The notes under the pieces were generated by a model that had not been told where the DNA came from, did no database searches, and saw only the letters and a program-made list of their open reading frames with translations. DNA of 64,000 nucleotides. Origin: Neopestalotiopsis rosae. Lineage: Eukaryota; Ascomycota; Sordariomycetes; Amphisphaeriales; Sporocadaceae. The position numbers and the translations under genes are program-made. Positions 11,369 through 21,841 of this stretch are shown piece by piece (the first letter of the stretch is position 1; every line of letters begins with the position of its first letter). The stretch is taken from positions 2,728,001-2,792,000 of the forward strand of contig JALGAS010000004.1 in assembly GCA_023078685.1 (NCBI GenBank). Direction: 5' to 3'.

Positions 11369-12026
11369 ATCGAAGATTGTACGGATGGAAAAAGAAATGC
11401 AATCGAAATAATGCTTTTTGGTGATATTGATCAACTACATTTTGAAATGGGATGAGAGGCCTACATAAATACCTTTCTCTCTTCTCCAGAATTCTCGACA
11501 TGGAGAAGCGATGCTTGTCGAAGCACCACGAAGTATACGAAGCTTACAAAATTGAAGCGAACGAGTCAGTGCTTGCGACTGCCATGGCCAGACTGTCATT
11601 GCAGTATTGAGTACAATTTTCCCACCAGCTCGGGCTGTGATTAGATCAGCCATGTCCGAAAAGGGATCTGCAGTACGAGATGGGTATACTGCGCTACAGT
11701 AGAGCTCCATTGACACCCTGCCAAGACCTGTCTAGGGGTCGTCCTTAGTGAGGAGAATGGCCCAGCGCAAAAACCAGCACGCACTAATCGGACTCCGACG
11801 CTTACAAACCAGCGGCTACACCATTGCTGACTGACTTCGCGTCTATGCACCTCGCGTTTATGGTAGTGGTGGGGTGAGAGGAGCTGCGTCATGTAATCAT
11901 GCACAAAACCTAAATCGTGTCCGCGTATTGATTTTATGTTGTTTTGATATGCTTTATATTGATCAACCCTTGACGTGAAGCTTCGTCTCTCTTGCATAGT
12001 TCCTGCCCTCATTATTAAATCGAACC
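11369..12026. other. shared divergent promoter region
   Basis: The 658 bases separate the divergently transcribed NmrA-like gene and the SDR gene, so both promoters lie here. Short frames inside it have no recognised content. Confidence 0.5.
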
Positions 12027-12980
12027 ATGTCTACAGCCAAGAATTTCTTTGCTCTTGTTGCAGGAGCTGGGCCTGGAACAGGTAAGCCTGCAAAACCCAC
12101 TATGTGCTCCAGCTAGCATGTCCGAATGCTAAAGCTCATTAGGCCGGTCCATTGCCCTGCGTTTTTCCAAGCTCTACCCAACTGTCCTGCTGGCGCGCAG
12201 GAGAGAGAACTTTGACAGCATCGTCAATGAAATCAAGGAAGCTGGCGGCACGGCTCTGGGCATCACCGCCGATGTCAGCGACCCTGCCGCGGTCCAGGCC
12301 GCCTTTGATACCATCAAGAAGGAGCTGCCCGACAGCAAACTCGCCGCCGCTGTCTATAATGTCAATGGCGGCTTTGCCATGAAACCCTTCTTGGACCTCA
12401 AGTCGGAGGATCTTGAGTCCGCTTTGGATGGCACCGTGTAAGTTTGCTTTTGGGTCACCGTTGCTGCAAAGGGATTCACCCTCATCATTCAATGCTGGTC
12501 AATAGCTTACAGGGCATTGCAACCTCATAGGCGCGCGGGGTTCACTTATGCTCAGCACTGTTTGCCTCTGCTCTTAGACGCCGTCTCCGAGGCACCACAC
12601 CCCCCATCGCTCATCTTTACGGGTGCAACGGCTTCGCTCAAGGCTTCAGCCCAATTCGCATCATTCGCATCAGGTAAATTCGCACTCCGTGCATTGGGCC
12701 AATCGCTTGCCCGTGAATTTGGCCCGCGCGGTGTTCATGTTGCACACGTTATCATTGATGGTTTGATCGACACACCGCGCGCAAGAGGGTTTGCTGGTAA
12801 AGATCAAGTCATGATTTCGCCAGACGCAGTAAGTGATGAGTATTTCGATAATGTATATCGATATGATGCTGACAATTTCAAACAAAATAGATCGCCGAAA
12901 CTTATTGGTACCTGCATACTCAGGATAAGTCTGCGTTTACTCAAGAGCTAGACTTGCGTCCTCATTCTGAGAAGTTCTAA
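12027..12980 (+). CDS. short-chain dehydrogenase/reductase, atypical active site
   Basis: Four exons (12027-12081, 12143-12437, 12531-12828, 12891-12980) join in phase to 245 residues. Donors are GTAAGC, GTAAGT and GTAAGT. The N terminus has a cofactor loop GAGPGTGRS in place of the usual GxxxGIG, then LLARRRENF and ITADVSD, which are typical SDR strand/turn segments. In the catalytic region FASFASGKFALRAL the Tyr of YxxxK is Phe (F162) while Lys166 is kept. This matches a known SDR subgroup in which the helix reads FAxxKFALRAL and the protein ends near 240 residues. The C terminus HVIIDGLIDTPRAR is also typical of that subgroup. The activity is therefore uncertain: it may be a reductase with a displaced catalytic residue or an NAD(P)-binding non-enzyme. 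It is divergent from the NmrA-like gene. Confidence 0.88.
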
Positions 12981-13567
12981 GGAGAGAACGATTTTCAAAG
13001 ACCATGATAGTAATGGGGCCCGGCGCAAGTTCTTGAGAACATATCTATTCACTATCCTATAATACCACTTCAGCTTAAAGCAGAGATGCTAGATCTTGAG
13101 TCTTCCCACGTCAAATGAAAAAGTCGAACATGTAAAAAGCAAATACTGCTACAAGGCCTAATGAATTAGATGGGAACTGCTTCATCTTGGCCTTTCTCCA
13201 AGGTGAAAATGATAATGTGTCCGGAGTTGACCGTGCAGCGGTTTTCGCACAGTAGGTACGAAAAGATCACGGACAATGGGGCAACTCACAAGGAGGACTC
13301 AAGCATCGGACAAAATTATCTCCTCTACAATCGAAAGATATAGTCATTACTTGTCATGTTCCTAGGCTCCGTCTGCGTTCCAGAGAAACATGCAAGACTT
13401 GTTCAATTCGAACGAAACATTGTTGGGTGCATGAATTCATCGTCATTATTAGGGTACGAATCTGCCTATCTCTAGTGTTCGAGTTTCGAATGAAAAGGAT
13501 CTAGCAATATCAGCATCCCACTAAATCCTTTGTTCTGCATCCTATGGAAGGCGTCACTGTTTCCCTG

Positions 13568-13780
13568 GCTCTTCACTAACGGGTACCCTCCAGGCCGCTG
13601 CCGGCATGGCTGGTGACATGAGTGACCTCGTCTCTGCCATGGAGTTCACCGAGAACTACCAGCAGCATGAGTGGGACGAGCAGGGCGACCCTGTCGTCGA
13701 TGCCGAGGGCCGTCGCGTCTTCGTCTTCCCGGAGGGGATTCGCTCGTGTGTCGGTATTTGCTGTCGTCGACAGTGGCTCG
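13568..13780 (+). pseudogene. coding fragment of unknown gene
   Basis: A GC-rich, codon-biased reading frame of about 70 codons (GTLQAAAGMAGDMSDLV, then EFTENYQQHEWDEQGDPVV and RRVFVFPEG) begins without a clear start. After about 13745 the frame degrades into AT-rich sequence and runs on to 13941. The conserved-looking part resembles an internal piece of a larger protein, so I call it a truncated fragment. The parent family was not recognised. Confidence 0.35.
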
Positions 13781-14465
13781 CTGGAAGTGTCGGAAGTTGG
13801 AAGGGGGTGTACGTAGTATTAGGATTGGAAAAAATGCTTGCTGCTAAGATAGGTAGCCAAAATCTCCATATACGCATATATAGTAAATATATTTATTTCT
13901 TTTCCTTTTCTATTTCTTTTATGCTTAAACAATATAACTAGAAATAGCAAGTTGAAAAGGAAAAAAATAAAGAAAGAGGATAAACTGTTATCCCCCATGG
14001 AACATCGAGCACCGTGATCCCTCTATTTGCAATTGCTGCAGCAGCCACCGAAATGGCCCGGTAAGCGCACGCACATAGGGGATGGCCTTGCCCAGCCTCT
14101 TGGATTATTGCGAGCTGCCGTACGACAGGCAGTGTATAGGGTCCTAGCTGGCCTCCCTCTGCTTATAACTAGGAGGAAGTTAATATAACCTAGCCGATAT
14201 ATATTCACTTGGGCCGGTGTAATAGAGCCTCGTACGATAAGGATATTCTATATAAATACCAAGGCATATACACGTTGCTGCAATAGATTATAGCAGAAGG
14301 GAGCCAACGCCTCTAGCCTATCGATAGGCAAGCGCATTAGCGGATTACCCTCCTGGACGGCAATAGCAGCAGCGTTCGCCTAGGTTCCGTCGTCGGCAGT
14401 CGAGGAATATGCTGCGAAAGCAGATAATAAGTTATCGTACGATAGAACGGGAAAGGATATGGAAA

Positions 14466-14610
14466 CTTACGACAATTTGGCCGTCGCCGTTGGGCGGGTG
14501 GGCAGGGAGCTCCTCGTCAGCGGCGGCGGCAGCCGCGTTATTATTGTTTTCGCTGCGAGCGGTTAATATATACTAGATAATGTAGGGATAGGGCTTCGTA
14601 CGACATTGTG
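14466..14610 (-). pseudogene. exon-like remnant, Asn/Ala-rich
   Basis: On the minus strand an acceptor CTCGCAG is followed by a frame encoding four Asn, six Ala and then DEELPAHPPNGDGQIV, ending at a canonical GTAAGT donor. A CTTTCGCAG acceptor follows about 60 bases further on, after which the frame soon stops. This is what a decayed 5' exon would look like. An ATG lies just upstream (MSYEALSLHYL), but the intervening gap is too short for an intron. Confidence 0.25.
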
Positions 14611-14655
14611 GTAGTAGTAGCAGCAGCAGCAGTGGTGGTGCTGGTGGTGGTGCTT
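14608..14655 (+). repeat. trinucleotide microsatellite
   Basis: Runs of GTA, GCA and GTG/CTG triplets form a compound simple repeat. It is not clearly part of a gene. Confidence 0.7.
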
Positions 14656-14932
14656 GAGGGAAAGCACAACAGAGGATCGAACTGCTTTATTTACCGAGAC
14701 TTGCTGAGGAGGATGGACGTCGCTTTTTCTTCACTCCCACAACCTCCAAATACCAACCAATTGTCTACCGTAATTCCTGCGACATTCCCATCGTTTCCCG
14801 ACTTCTCTATCGTGTCGTATACCCTTGGAACCAGAAGCTTGACAAATCCTCCATTAGCTTCCCACTACAAAATATTGTCGGCCCACCCCCGGATACCTAT
14901 AACTCATCAAATTCACCCATGACATCAGAAAC

Positions 14933-15805
14933 ATGGCGCAGCCAACAAACATGAGCCGGCCGGGCTTTTCTGCCTTCAACGGCAGACTCACTGTTGTTGA
15001 CACTTTTAGGACCCCGAACAGTGGGAACATCCAAAGAGCCCAGTTCAAATTCCGCAACTGGCTCAACCAGATGCGTCTACATCCGAAGAATTTTGGTTTC
15101 TCCTCCAAGTTCCAAGGATCGGTAGCACGGCTGCTTGACACCTTTTTTCCCTCCACAGGTAGGGCGCGGAGGTTTGGCACTGGACGTCCGTCACTGCTGC
15201 AGAGCGGTCCAGCTGTCGCCCTACCAGTCATGGTCCCATACGGAAATGGTCAAGGTGGTTAAATGGGCATTGTGGATGGCCCATCCGCCATGGGCTACAT
15301 ATTCAGCGTAGAAAGTCCCGCGCACGGGCTGAATCCGACCTGGCGGAATTGTTTCCTTCCTCTAAGTGTTTTATACTCCTGGGTCATGTATTTGGCCTAT
15401 GTCAGGTTCATATGTGGTCCTCCACTTCCCCGGCGGGACGTATACTGGGTACCATACATGACATGTGTTATGTACGTGGGGAGGAGCGATCGGCCCCCTT
15501 TACTTTTCCTCGAACATTCCAAGGCAATGGCAAGCAAGAAATCGCCTGAATGGGCAGTGAACGAGAAGGAGAACCGATTGTGTCTCGACTATAGAGCACA
15601 AATGATATACAACGCAGCAGAGCTCGGGAGCCTTCCGCAGCTAGAGGCAGCAGATAATTGGCCAGCAAGAATGAGGAAAGCCCTATTCGAAGCGTTACCA
15701 GGAGAAAAAGCATCACTCCTCCATAAGGAAGAGTTTTGCAAGGAGCTATTCGCAGGAATTGCGAAGAACGAAACCATCCAACGTGTCCTTCCTACAGGAG
15801 AATAA
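14933..15805 (+). pseudogene. hypothetical frame interrupted by one TAA
   Basis: Two frames, 14933-15262 and 15263-15805, lie in the same phase and are separated only by a TAA stop immediately followed by an ATG. Without the stop the frame would be 290 residues. The first half contains RNWLNQMRLHPKNFGFSSKF. The last 90 residues look like a real helical domain (RLCLDYRAQMIYNAAELG, ARMRKALFEALPGEKASLL). No intron that removes the stop in phase could be built. The simplest reading is a gene with a nonsense mutation. Alternatives are that only the downstream 180-residue frame is used, or that neither is coding. No family was recognised. Confidence 0.35.
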
Positions 15806-16089
15806 CGTCAGTCGATGGTCTTGCTTTGCCACCGCACCGAAATTCTTTCAAATATTCCCAAAAAGAAAAGGATCCTTTTAAATAAGAAAAAGAGAAAGGC
15901 TTTCTTATTTGAGAAAGCTCCTAATGTATTCTTCATATTCTCTCGATTTTCTTATATAACCTTTGACTTCTAATTATGCACAGAGTCCTATTTAATTAGT
16001 AGAAGTGTTCAGCGGCTCTCCTTCGGTGTCTCGTAGGAAAGGTTTAGATATCCGACGTAGGTTCTCAATCATCTCACCTTATTATTAGT

Positions 16090-16213
16090 TCAGGTGAAAG
16101 TGAATAAAAATGCTCTCATTGACTCGACTTCTCCTGACAACAACTACTAATAGGAAGCCAGTCACAAAACTATCAAGGAGCCTGAATTGCCTACGCCATT
16201 AAAAGATTGACAA
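16090..16213 (+). repeat. diverged copy of the terpene synthase leader
   Basis: This segment aligns by eye with 17328-17450, the region directly upstream of and including the first codons of the terpene synthase. They share, for example, CAxGTGAAA, ATTGACTCG and, near the end, GCCTGAATTGCCTAC followed by CCATTAA. Identity looks near 70 percent over about 120 bases. It may be the 5' end of a decayed synthase duplicate. Confidence 0.5.
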
Positions 16214-17327
16214 ACCACTCCTCACTGACCAGGGGTCCCTTTGATGACGATACCCAGTTGAATGACACTCAAACCACATCCGATAAGAGACCTACGAGCG
16301 ACCGGAATATCCAATATCTTTTTCCGCCCTCACCTGTTTGATTTGCTTAAGCAGTCAACATGCTAAAGGATTTTCAGCGTCTTCAGGTGGCGGTGACCCT
16401 GGTGTCTTGGAGTGTAACTGGCGCGCCAATGACCTAGTCCTGGGAAATTATGGCATCCGCCGGTCGTTGAATCATGAGCTAAAGTGATGCCTAAGTTCTA
16501 TTAATACATTTAATACGCGGATTATCCAAGGAATGTCCATCCCTGTTGTACATGTGATATCAATGTGGATATGTGGTTTAACCCGGTTTATTCATGAATC
16601 TTACAGCCAAGCCAACCCGAGCCCGAACCGGCCAATAAACAGTCTGGTTTGATATGTTTGTCGGCTGAGTTGCCGAAATCAGGATCAGGGACCCACAGTT
16701 GTGATCCGTCCTACTCTGGTAGGATGGGTAAGTAAATTACTCCATGCTAGATATCTTGAAGGCACTTGTGCAGACCTTGTGCACGCTTTGGCAGCTGTGG
16801 AGTGGGCGACCCCATCAGATTTGTTATACAACTAGGGGTACTTTATTTACACCTACGCCTACAGTACAAAGAACTGCAGGATCGCACTAATGCATCATAC
16901 TGTTGCCCGGCGTGAGCGGTGCCCACTGCAGATTACCTCTACCCTAGATGTTTCTCTGGAATAATAACCGGGCAGAAGCTTGCGCATGGATATTATAGAA
17001 TCTGTAGTCCTCTTTGTTTTTCCCTAAGTCTTTTTATTTATATATCAGAATAATGTATTCGAAAAACAAAAAGAATCACTTTTATCCAGAAAACTGGCTC
17101 GCGATGGTTGGGTGTGTATGAAGAGTAGTGTATTCAAATGGAGGACTAAGTACGGAATGGTCCGTGGACCAGACCTATCTACCCTTTGGTTTTTTAACAT
17201 GGATGGCCGGTGTGCCCAGAGGCTACTGGACCCACAGTCCCAGGTACTAAAAAGATTTCCCATTAGTTATATTTCTTTTCTTTTCTCTTCGATTTATCGG
17301 TTTGCTCTTCTATTCAACTATAACCAC

Positions 17328-17450
17328 TTCAAGTGAAATCGAGTGAGCACCTTCTTATTGACTCGCTTTCTCTTGCATATAATCATTGATAAGAAGCTAA
17401 GGATAAACTGATCGAGAAGCCTGAATTGCCTACACCATTAACAGATCTGA
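17328..17450 (+). repeat. second copy of the diverged repeat, upstream of the terpene synthase
   Basis: Partner of 16090-16213. It ends inside a frame (PELPTPLTDLTFD) that runs into the terpene synthase start without an ATG of its own. An unannotated upstream exon or an old 5' extension is therefore possible. Confidence 0.5.
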
Positions 17451-17458
17451 CTTTCGAC

Positions 17459-19029
17459 ATGGATGGTTCAGAGGAGCTCGATATCCGCTTGCCTGACTTG
17501 TTCTCCGACGTCATGGCTGGCGAATATGCCAGAAATCCATCTTATGAGAAGGTCAATCCAATGGCTGAACGCTGGATCGAGCAGTATGTCGGGCAAATAT
17601 GGCACAAGATTTCAATAGTCTCGCTGACATGAAGCATTACCGTGTAGGACACTGAACATGGATCGAATGACCGCTGAAAGAAACAAAAAGGCCGATTTCT
17701 GCCTGCTCAGTGCCCTTTGGACTCCAGAAGGGGATGAATGGGGCTTGAGACTCGTCACTGACTGGAATCATTGGGTCAGATTGCACTCCATTTCTTGTTT
17801 TGATATCTCGTTGTTGTACTGACGAACGTTGGGCTCCAACAGGCTTTCCCGTGGGATGACCGTAAGATCTTTCTAACAAATCATTGAAAGGTTTATAATG
17901 ACGCTTGGTTTTAGAGTTTGATGAAGGCCATCTCAAGTTCGATGCACCCAAAGCCGCAGATGAAGTGTTCAACACTTTAGCAATCCTTGACGATACACAA
18001 CCTCTCATATCGACCGAGGAAAACTGTATCAGTCACGCGTTCCAGACTGTATGGCTCCAGTTCAAAGAAGTAAGGCATTCAATTATGGTGCCGGTGTGAC
18101 ACACGTGTCTTTCTCAGTACTAACATTTACCGTAGCGAAGCACGAAAGGTGACACCCTTTAGCACAATACTCATCCCCTGGGTACTGATAGCTTGCATAG
18201 ATCAGCAAGACCGCTTTAGGAAGCTTCACAGAAGATATATGCTAGGATGCCTGAAGCAAACCTTGTGGGCTAGCGCAGAATACCCGAAGATCACGATCGA
18301 AGGCTATATGGAGTACAGGCGAGGCTCCATCGGCGCATATCCTGCCTTTGCAGTAGTAGAGTAAGAGCGACGCTAAATTTCTGGTGCCGTTATACACTGA
18401 CCACAGTGCAGATGTGCAATGGGGGTCGATCTACCACGCATGGTCACTGAGCATCCGTCCATCGTGTCATGCGAGGAAGCCATGGTAGATACCATTTTCC
18501 TGTGCGTGGATAACGTAAGAAACATGGTCGTGGCTTGCTTTGCTGACAGGGCTTTTACAGCCACAATGATCTCTTGTCTGTGCGAAACGACCTGGTAACA
18601 ACATACTAAATTTCCTTGTGTCTTCGTAAGCAAGCTCATAGATCGCTGACCAATGCTCAGAAAAATGGCGTCGAACACAATATTGTGCTTCGATTATGCG
18701 ACCTAGGCCTGACCATGCAAGAGGCTGTAGACAAAGTTGGAGATTTGCTCCGAGACAGCTTTGAGAAATGGCACACTAGTAGAGCACAAATACCGTCCTG
18801 GGGTGGGCTTATCGATGAAAATGTGCATAAGCTTCTGAATGTCTATAGAGATTTGGCACTAGGAAGTCTTTACTGGAGGTGAGTTCTGTCCGCTACGTTC
18901 TGAGTTTGCCCCTGCTGACGATCATTCAGCTATGAGACTGGAAGATATACCATCCCGAGCAATGCGAAAGGCCTCAAGTTGGGAGTATCCACAACATCTA
19001 CAACGAAGAAGCATGGGGAAAATGGTTAG
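17459..19029 (+). CDS. class I terpene synthase (sesquiterpene cyclase-like)
   Basis: Ten exons join in phase to 346 residues: 17459-17583, 17648-17774, 17843-17861, 17915-18069, 18136-18148, 18201-18360, 18412-18501, 18561-18594, 18661-18878, 18930-19029. Two are microexons of 19 and 13 bases. The splices restore the metal-binding motif DDQFDEG (89-95) after HWAFPW, the NSE-type motif NDLLSVRND (N232, S236, D240), the pyrophosphate-sensing RRGSIGAYP (186-194) and the C-terminal RY pair (319-320). All hallmarks of an active fungal ionisation-initiated cyclase are present. The length and the LPSWG-like segment IPSWGG fit the pentalenene-synthase-like fungal group that converts farnesyl diphosphate to a cyclic sesquiterpene. 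The exact product cannot be read from sequence. The ATG is the first in frame. A Clr5 regulator follows convergently. Confidence 0.93.
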
Positions 19030-19564
19030 AGGACGCACTCAGCTGCCCTAGGAGAACAAAGGCATCTCAACGTTAGTTCTTCTGATAAGAACATTTATGT
19101 TACCGATCATGTCGCAATCCGTGCTTACTTTCAAGGAGACTTGAAGACTGCCTCAGCTGCTTTGCGACCCAATTGAGAAGGACTATTCTTGAAAGGACGA
19201 TTCCAGTCACGCTTACCGTGATATATGAAGGGAAATTAGGAATGGAAATTGTGACGTGATGTAATTGGTACCCACCGTAGATCATCTGCTTGGGTATACT
19301 AGATAGCTCTTCAGCACATCTCTGTTGTAGCTCGATAGGATCAACTCAATCTGCTTTCGTTGCGTTGACGACCAGTTATTCCCCTTCGTATTGGCTCAAG
19401 TGAGAGGAAAATTCCCGAAGTAGAAGATAGTCAATTGTGGCATGGTTGAGAAGTAAAAGAAGGTTACAAAAGCAAGGCTATCCACCGAAGCCATCATCCC
19501 AAGTGCACGGCCATTCACCATCATTCGTACATTCCCTTGTCAAAGTTGACGTCATCCATGGGTA
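19030..19564. other. intergenic between convergent genes
   Basis: The 3' regions of the terpene synthase and the Clr5-domain gene. No other feature was seen. Confidence 0.6.
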
Positions 19565-21841
19565 TCAACCTTCCCACATATTGCTTGCCTCCTGTGTAAG
19601 ACTTGAAAACTCTGTTTCATCTTCTTCAATAATGCTTGCTCTTCCAAACAAAGAACTCAATCGGCTCATATCGCTATCGCTCATCTGACTCCTATGTCTC
19701 TGAGATCTTGTTGAAGGTACGCGGACCATTCGCTTCATCAATTGAGCCACACCAATGAAGTTTGTGAAAGACGCATTAGAAGAGACGAGCGAATATTTAC
19801 TCTTTGACGTGAGGGTTCTTCTCAAGGAGCTTTTGCCTATTGGGTGGTGCCCCAAATTGCTTGAGACTCTGTTGAAGAGGAGTACAAAGTGTAAATTCAC
19901 TAGTTCATCGTCCGGAATGACCGATTCTCCCTTCTCACTGCCAATGATGGAAAGGATCTGAGCACATATGTGTAGATGCTCGGAGGTGGATATGCCAAGC
20001 TCGATTTCTGCAACCGCAGCCCAGTGTTGGTCATTCCGCGAGACATTCGCCTCACCTTGCCAGGCATCCCAGATGTTTTGAAATTGCTTGAAGGGTGACA
20101 TGTTCTCTTGAATGCACTCGATAATCGATCCGCACCATGCGACACAATCCCTCACGCACCTTGGAATGCGACTTTTTGGAACGTTTTCGTGTCGATGAGC
20201 TGCTGCTTCACCTTGTGCAAGATTCTTGGCCAATCCGCAGAACACCATGAAGTCATCATAACCGATTGGGGTTGCACCATGAGCTGCGAGACCTCTTGGC
20301 CGTGATGAGGGGTCCTTGATATCGGTGACGTCGAGGAGTCCCGACGATGGTAGCTCTGGAAAGACCCTCTTATAGAATAGATAGAAGAGTACGGAATAAC
20401 TTAGCGGCAGCCGAGGGTTTTCCTCTTCGTTGAGCCGGCGTGCGATCTCCCAAGATTTCCGCAGATGATATAATCTTTTCGATCGAGACCCTTGCCTTCC
20501 GTAGCTATTTGCTAGAAATTGGTGCACTAGAAAAAGCTCAGACACTGGGCCATTCTGATTTTTGTTCAACGCCATTCGCTTCAGTAGAACATGTCGTACC
20601 AATTTACATTGTGGGGCAGTTCTCGCAGATCGAAAAGCCGCTACTACCCGTGGCGTAAGCATTGGTATTCTTTGGGTGTGTGACTTGGTTCGTCGACGAG
20701 TTCCCGATTGCTCCGCTACGAGCAGAACCGAGTATATGTTACTGGCAGCTTCGAATTCATCGACAGTGAATAGGTGATCGGCCGCCAGTTTCAGTCGATC
20801 CTCAGTCGGTTTTGGTAAATCAAAGCCGTCGGTGAGCCTATTGAAGCCCTCTAGATTTCGGGATAAGTACAAGCAGGATTCAAGCTCCACAGACTCGACA
20901 TAAGATCCAGGCTGTGGTCTGGTTAGCTGCTCTGAGGATGCTTGTCGTTCTCGAGATGTTGGTATGCGTCCTATGAGCTGAGTCACGTACGCTCGAAGTC
21001 GCAAAGGACTCTTGAATGGGAAACGACGCTCTGAATCCTTGTTGGACCCGCTGGCTAGTTTGCTGCTCTCTGCACTGTCCGTTGTATAGACAGGCTGCGA
21101 AGAGCTGACATGTTGACTGCCTGATTTGTCTGGAAAGCTACTTGCTGCAATGAAAACCTCATCAGATGATGTGCTTGAGACGATACTTCGAGAATCTTCA
21201 CAAGATGTTCTGTAGCTGTTTTCTGAGAAATCTTCGTTGTCCCACCAAGAGTTGATGTCGTCAGCATCCTCTTCTGGCATCGTATTGACTATACTTCGCG
21301 AATTTTCAGAAGCAGTTTCGTAGCTCCCTTCGACGAAATCGTCGTGGTCCCACCAAGGCTTGATGCCGTCAGTGTCCCCTTCTGGGGTGGTCTTGAGCCT
21401 CTTGCTTGTTGGTGTTGAGTCAAGTGAGTAGTGACTGCTCTGGATCTCATCGTCAAGTCTGCTATTTGGCCGCTTCAGGTTGGTCAATTGTTGATCGCAG
21501 GATATTGAAGGTGATTCTTCGCCTGTTTCTGAACCAGGACCAGCTGTTGATTCCAAATTCTGCGTCTCCTTTTTGGATATATTCCATTGTTTTAGCTTGT
21601 GTGTGTACTGCCGCTCTCTAAAATATGATCAGTCGCGTCTTCCTACAGTTTGAAATGTTCTCACATACGTCGCAGCAAAACCGAAATCGGTCTCCATAGT
21701 CTTCGCCAACTCAGCCAAAGTCTTACTTTTGTACAATTGCGTAATTGTAGGTCTGTGTCTGTCCCAAGTTCCTATTTCAATTCGCATTGCGCGTGGCTGT
21801 TTCGCCCCATCAATGTATTTGAGAGGGATATTCGTCGCCAT
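19565..21841 (-). CDS. Clr5-domain protein, probable regulator
   Basis: Two exons (21841-21669 and 21617-19565) are joined across a 51-base intron (GTATGT...TTTTAG), giving 741 residues. The splice completes a Clr5 domain at about residues 26-72: W26, then HRPTITQLYKSKTLAEL, METDFGFAAT and QYTHKLKQW. Clr5 is a short N-terminal DNA-binding-like domain first described in the fission yeast silencing factor Clr5 and very common in Pezizomycotina. The middle is disordered and contains a tandem repeat (INSWWDNEDFSENSY and IKPWWDHDDFVEGSY, each followed by SRSIV), acidic and possibly activating. The C-terminal half is helical and may contain TPR-like repeats (AADHLFTVDEFEAASNIYSVLL). Its position beside the terpene synthase suggests a pathway regulator, but these genes are numerous and often unlinked to function. 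Confidence 0.85.

Larger units (their letters stand above)
12981..14932. other. gene-poor AT-rich stretch with remnants
   Basis: No intact gene. A GC-rich coding fragment lies at about 13568-13780 and is followed abruptly by AT-rich DNA. The zone 14010-14610 contains repeated CGTACGA/TCGTACG words and a minus-strand exon-like piece. At 14608-14655 there is a GTA/GCA/GTG trinucleotide repeat. The patchy composition suggests insertion and decay. Confidence 0.5.
15806..17458. other. intergenic with a degenerate duplicated segment
   Basis: AT-rich DNA upstream of the terpene synthase. It contains an inverted repeat (15880-15889 with 15901-15910, AAATAAGAAA/TTTCTTATTT) and a diverged copy of the synthase leader at 16090-16213. 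No intact gene is present. Confidence 0.5.

Noticed and set aside
10803..11411. 202-codon plus-strand frame
   Set aside because: Antisense to the NmrA-like gene.
15880..15910. AT-rich inverted repeat as a terminator or RNA
   Set aside because: Ten-base AT stems arise readily in AT-rich DNA, and hairpin terminators do not operate for nuclear protein genes.
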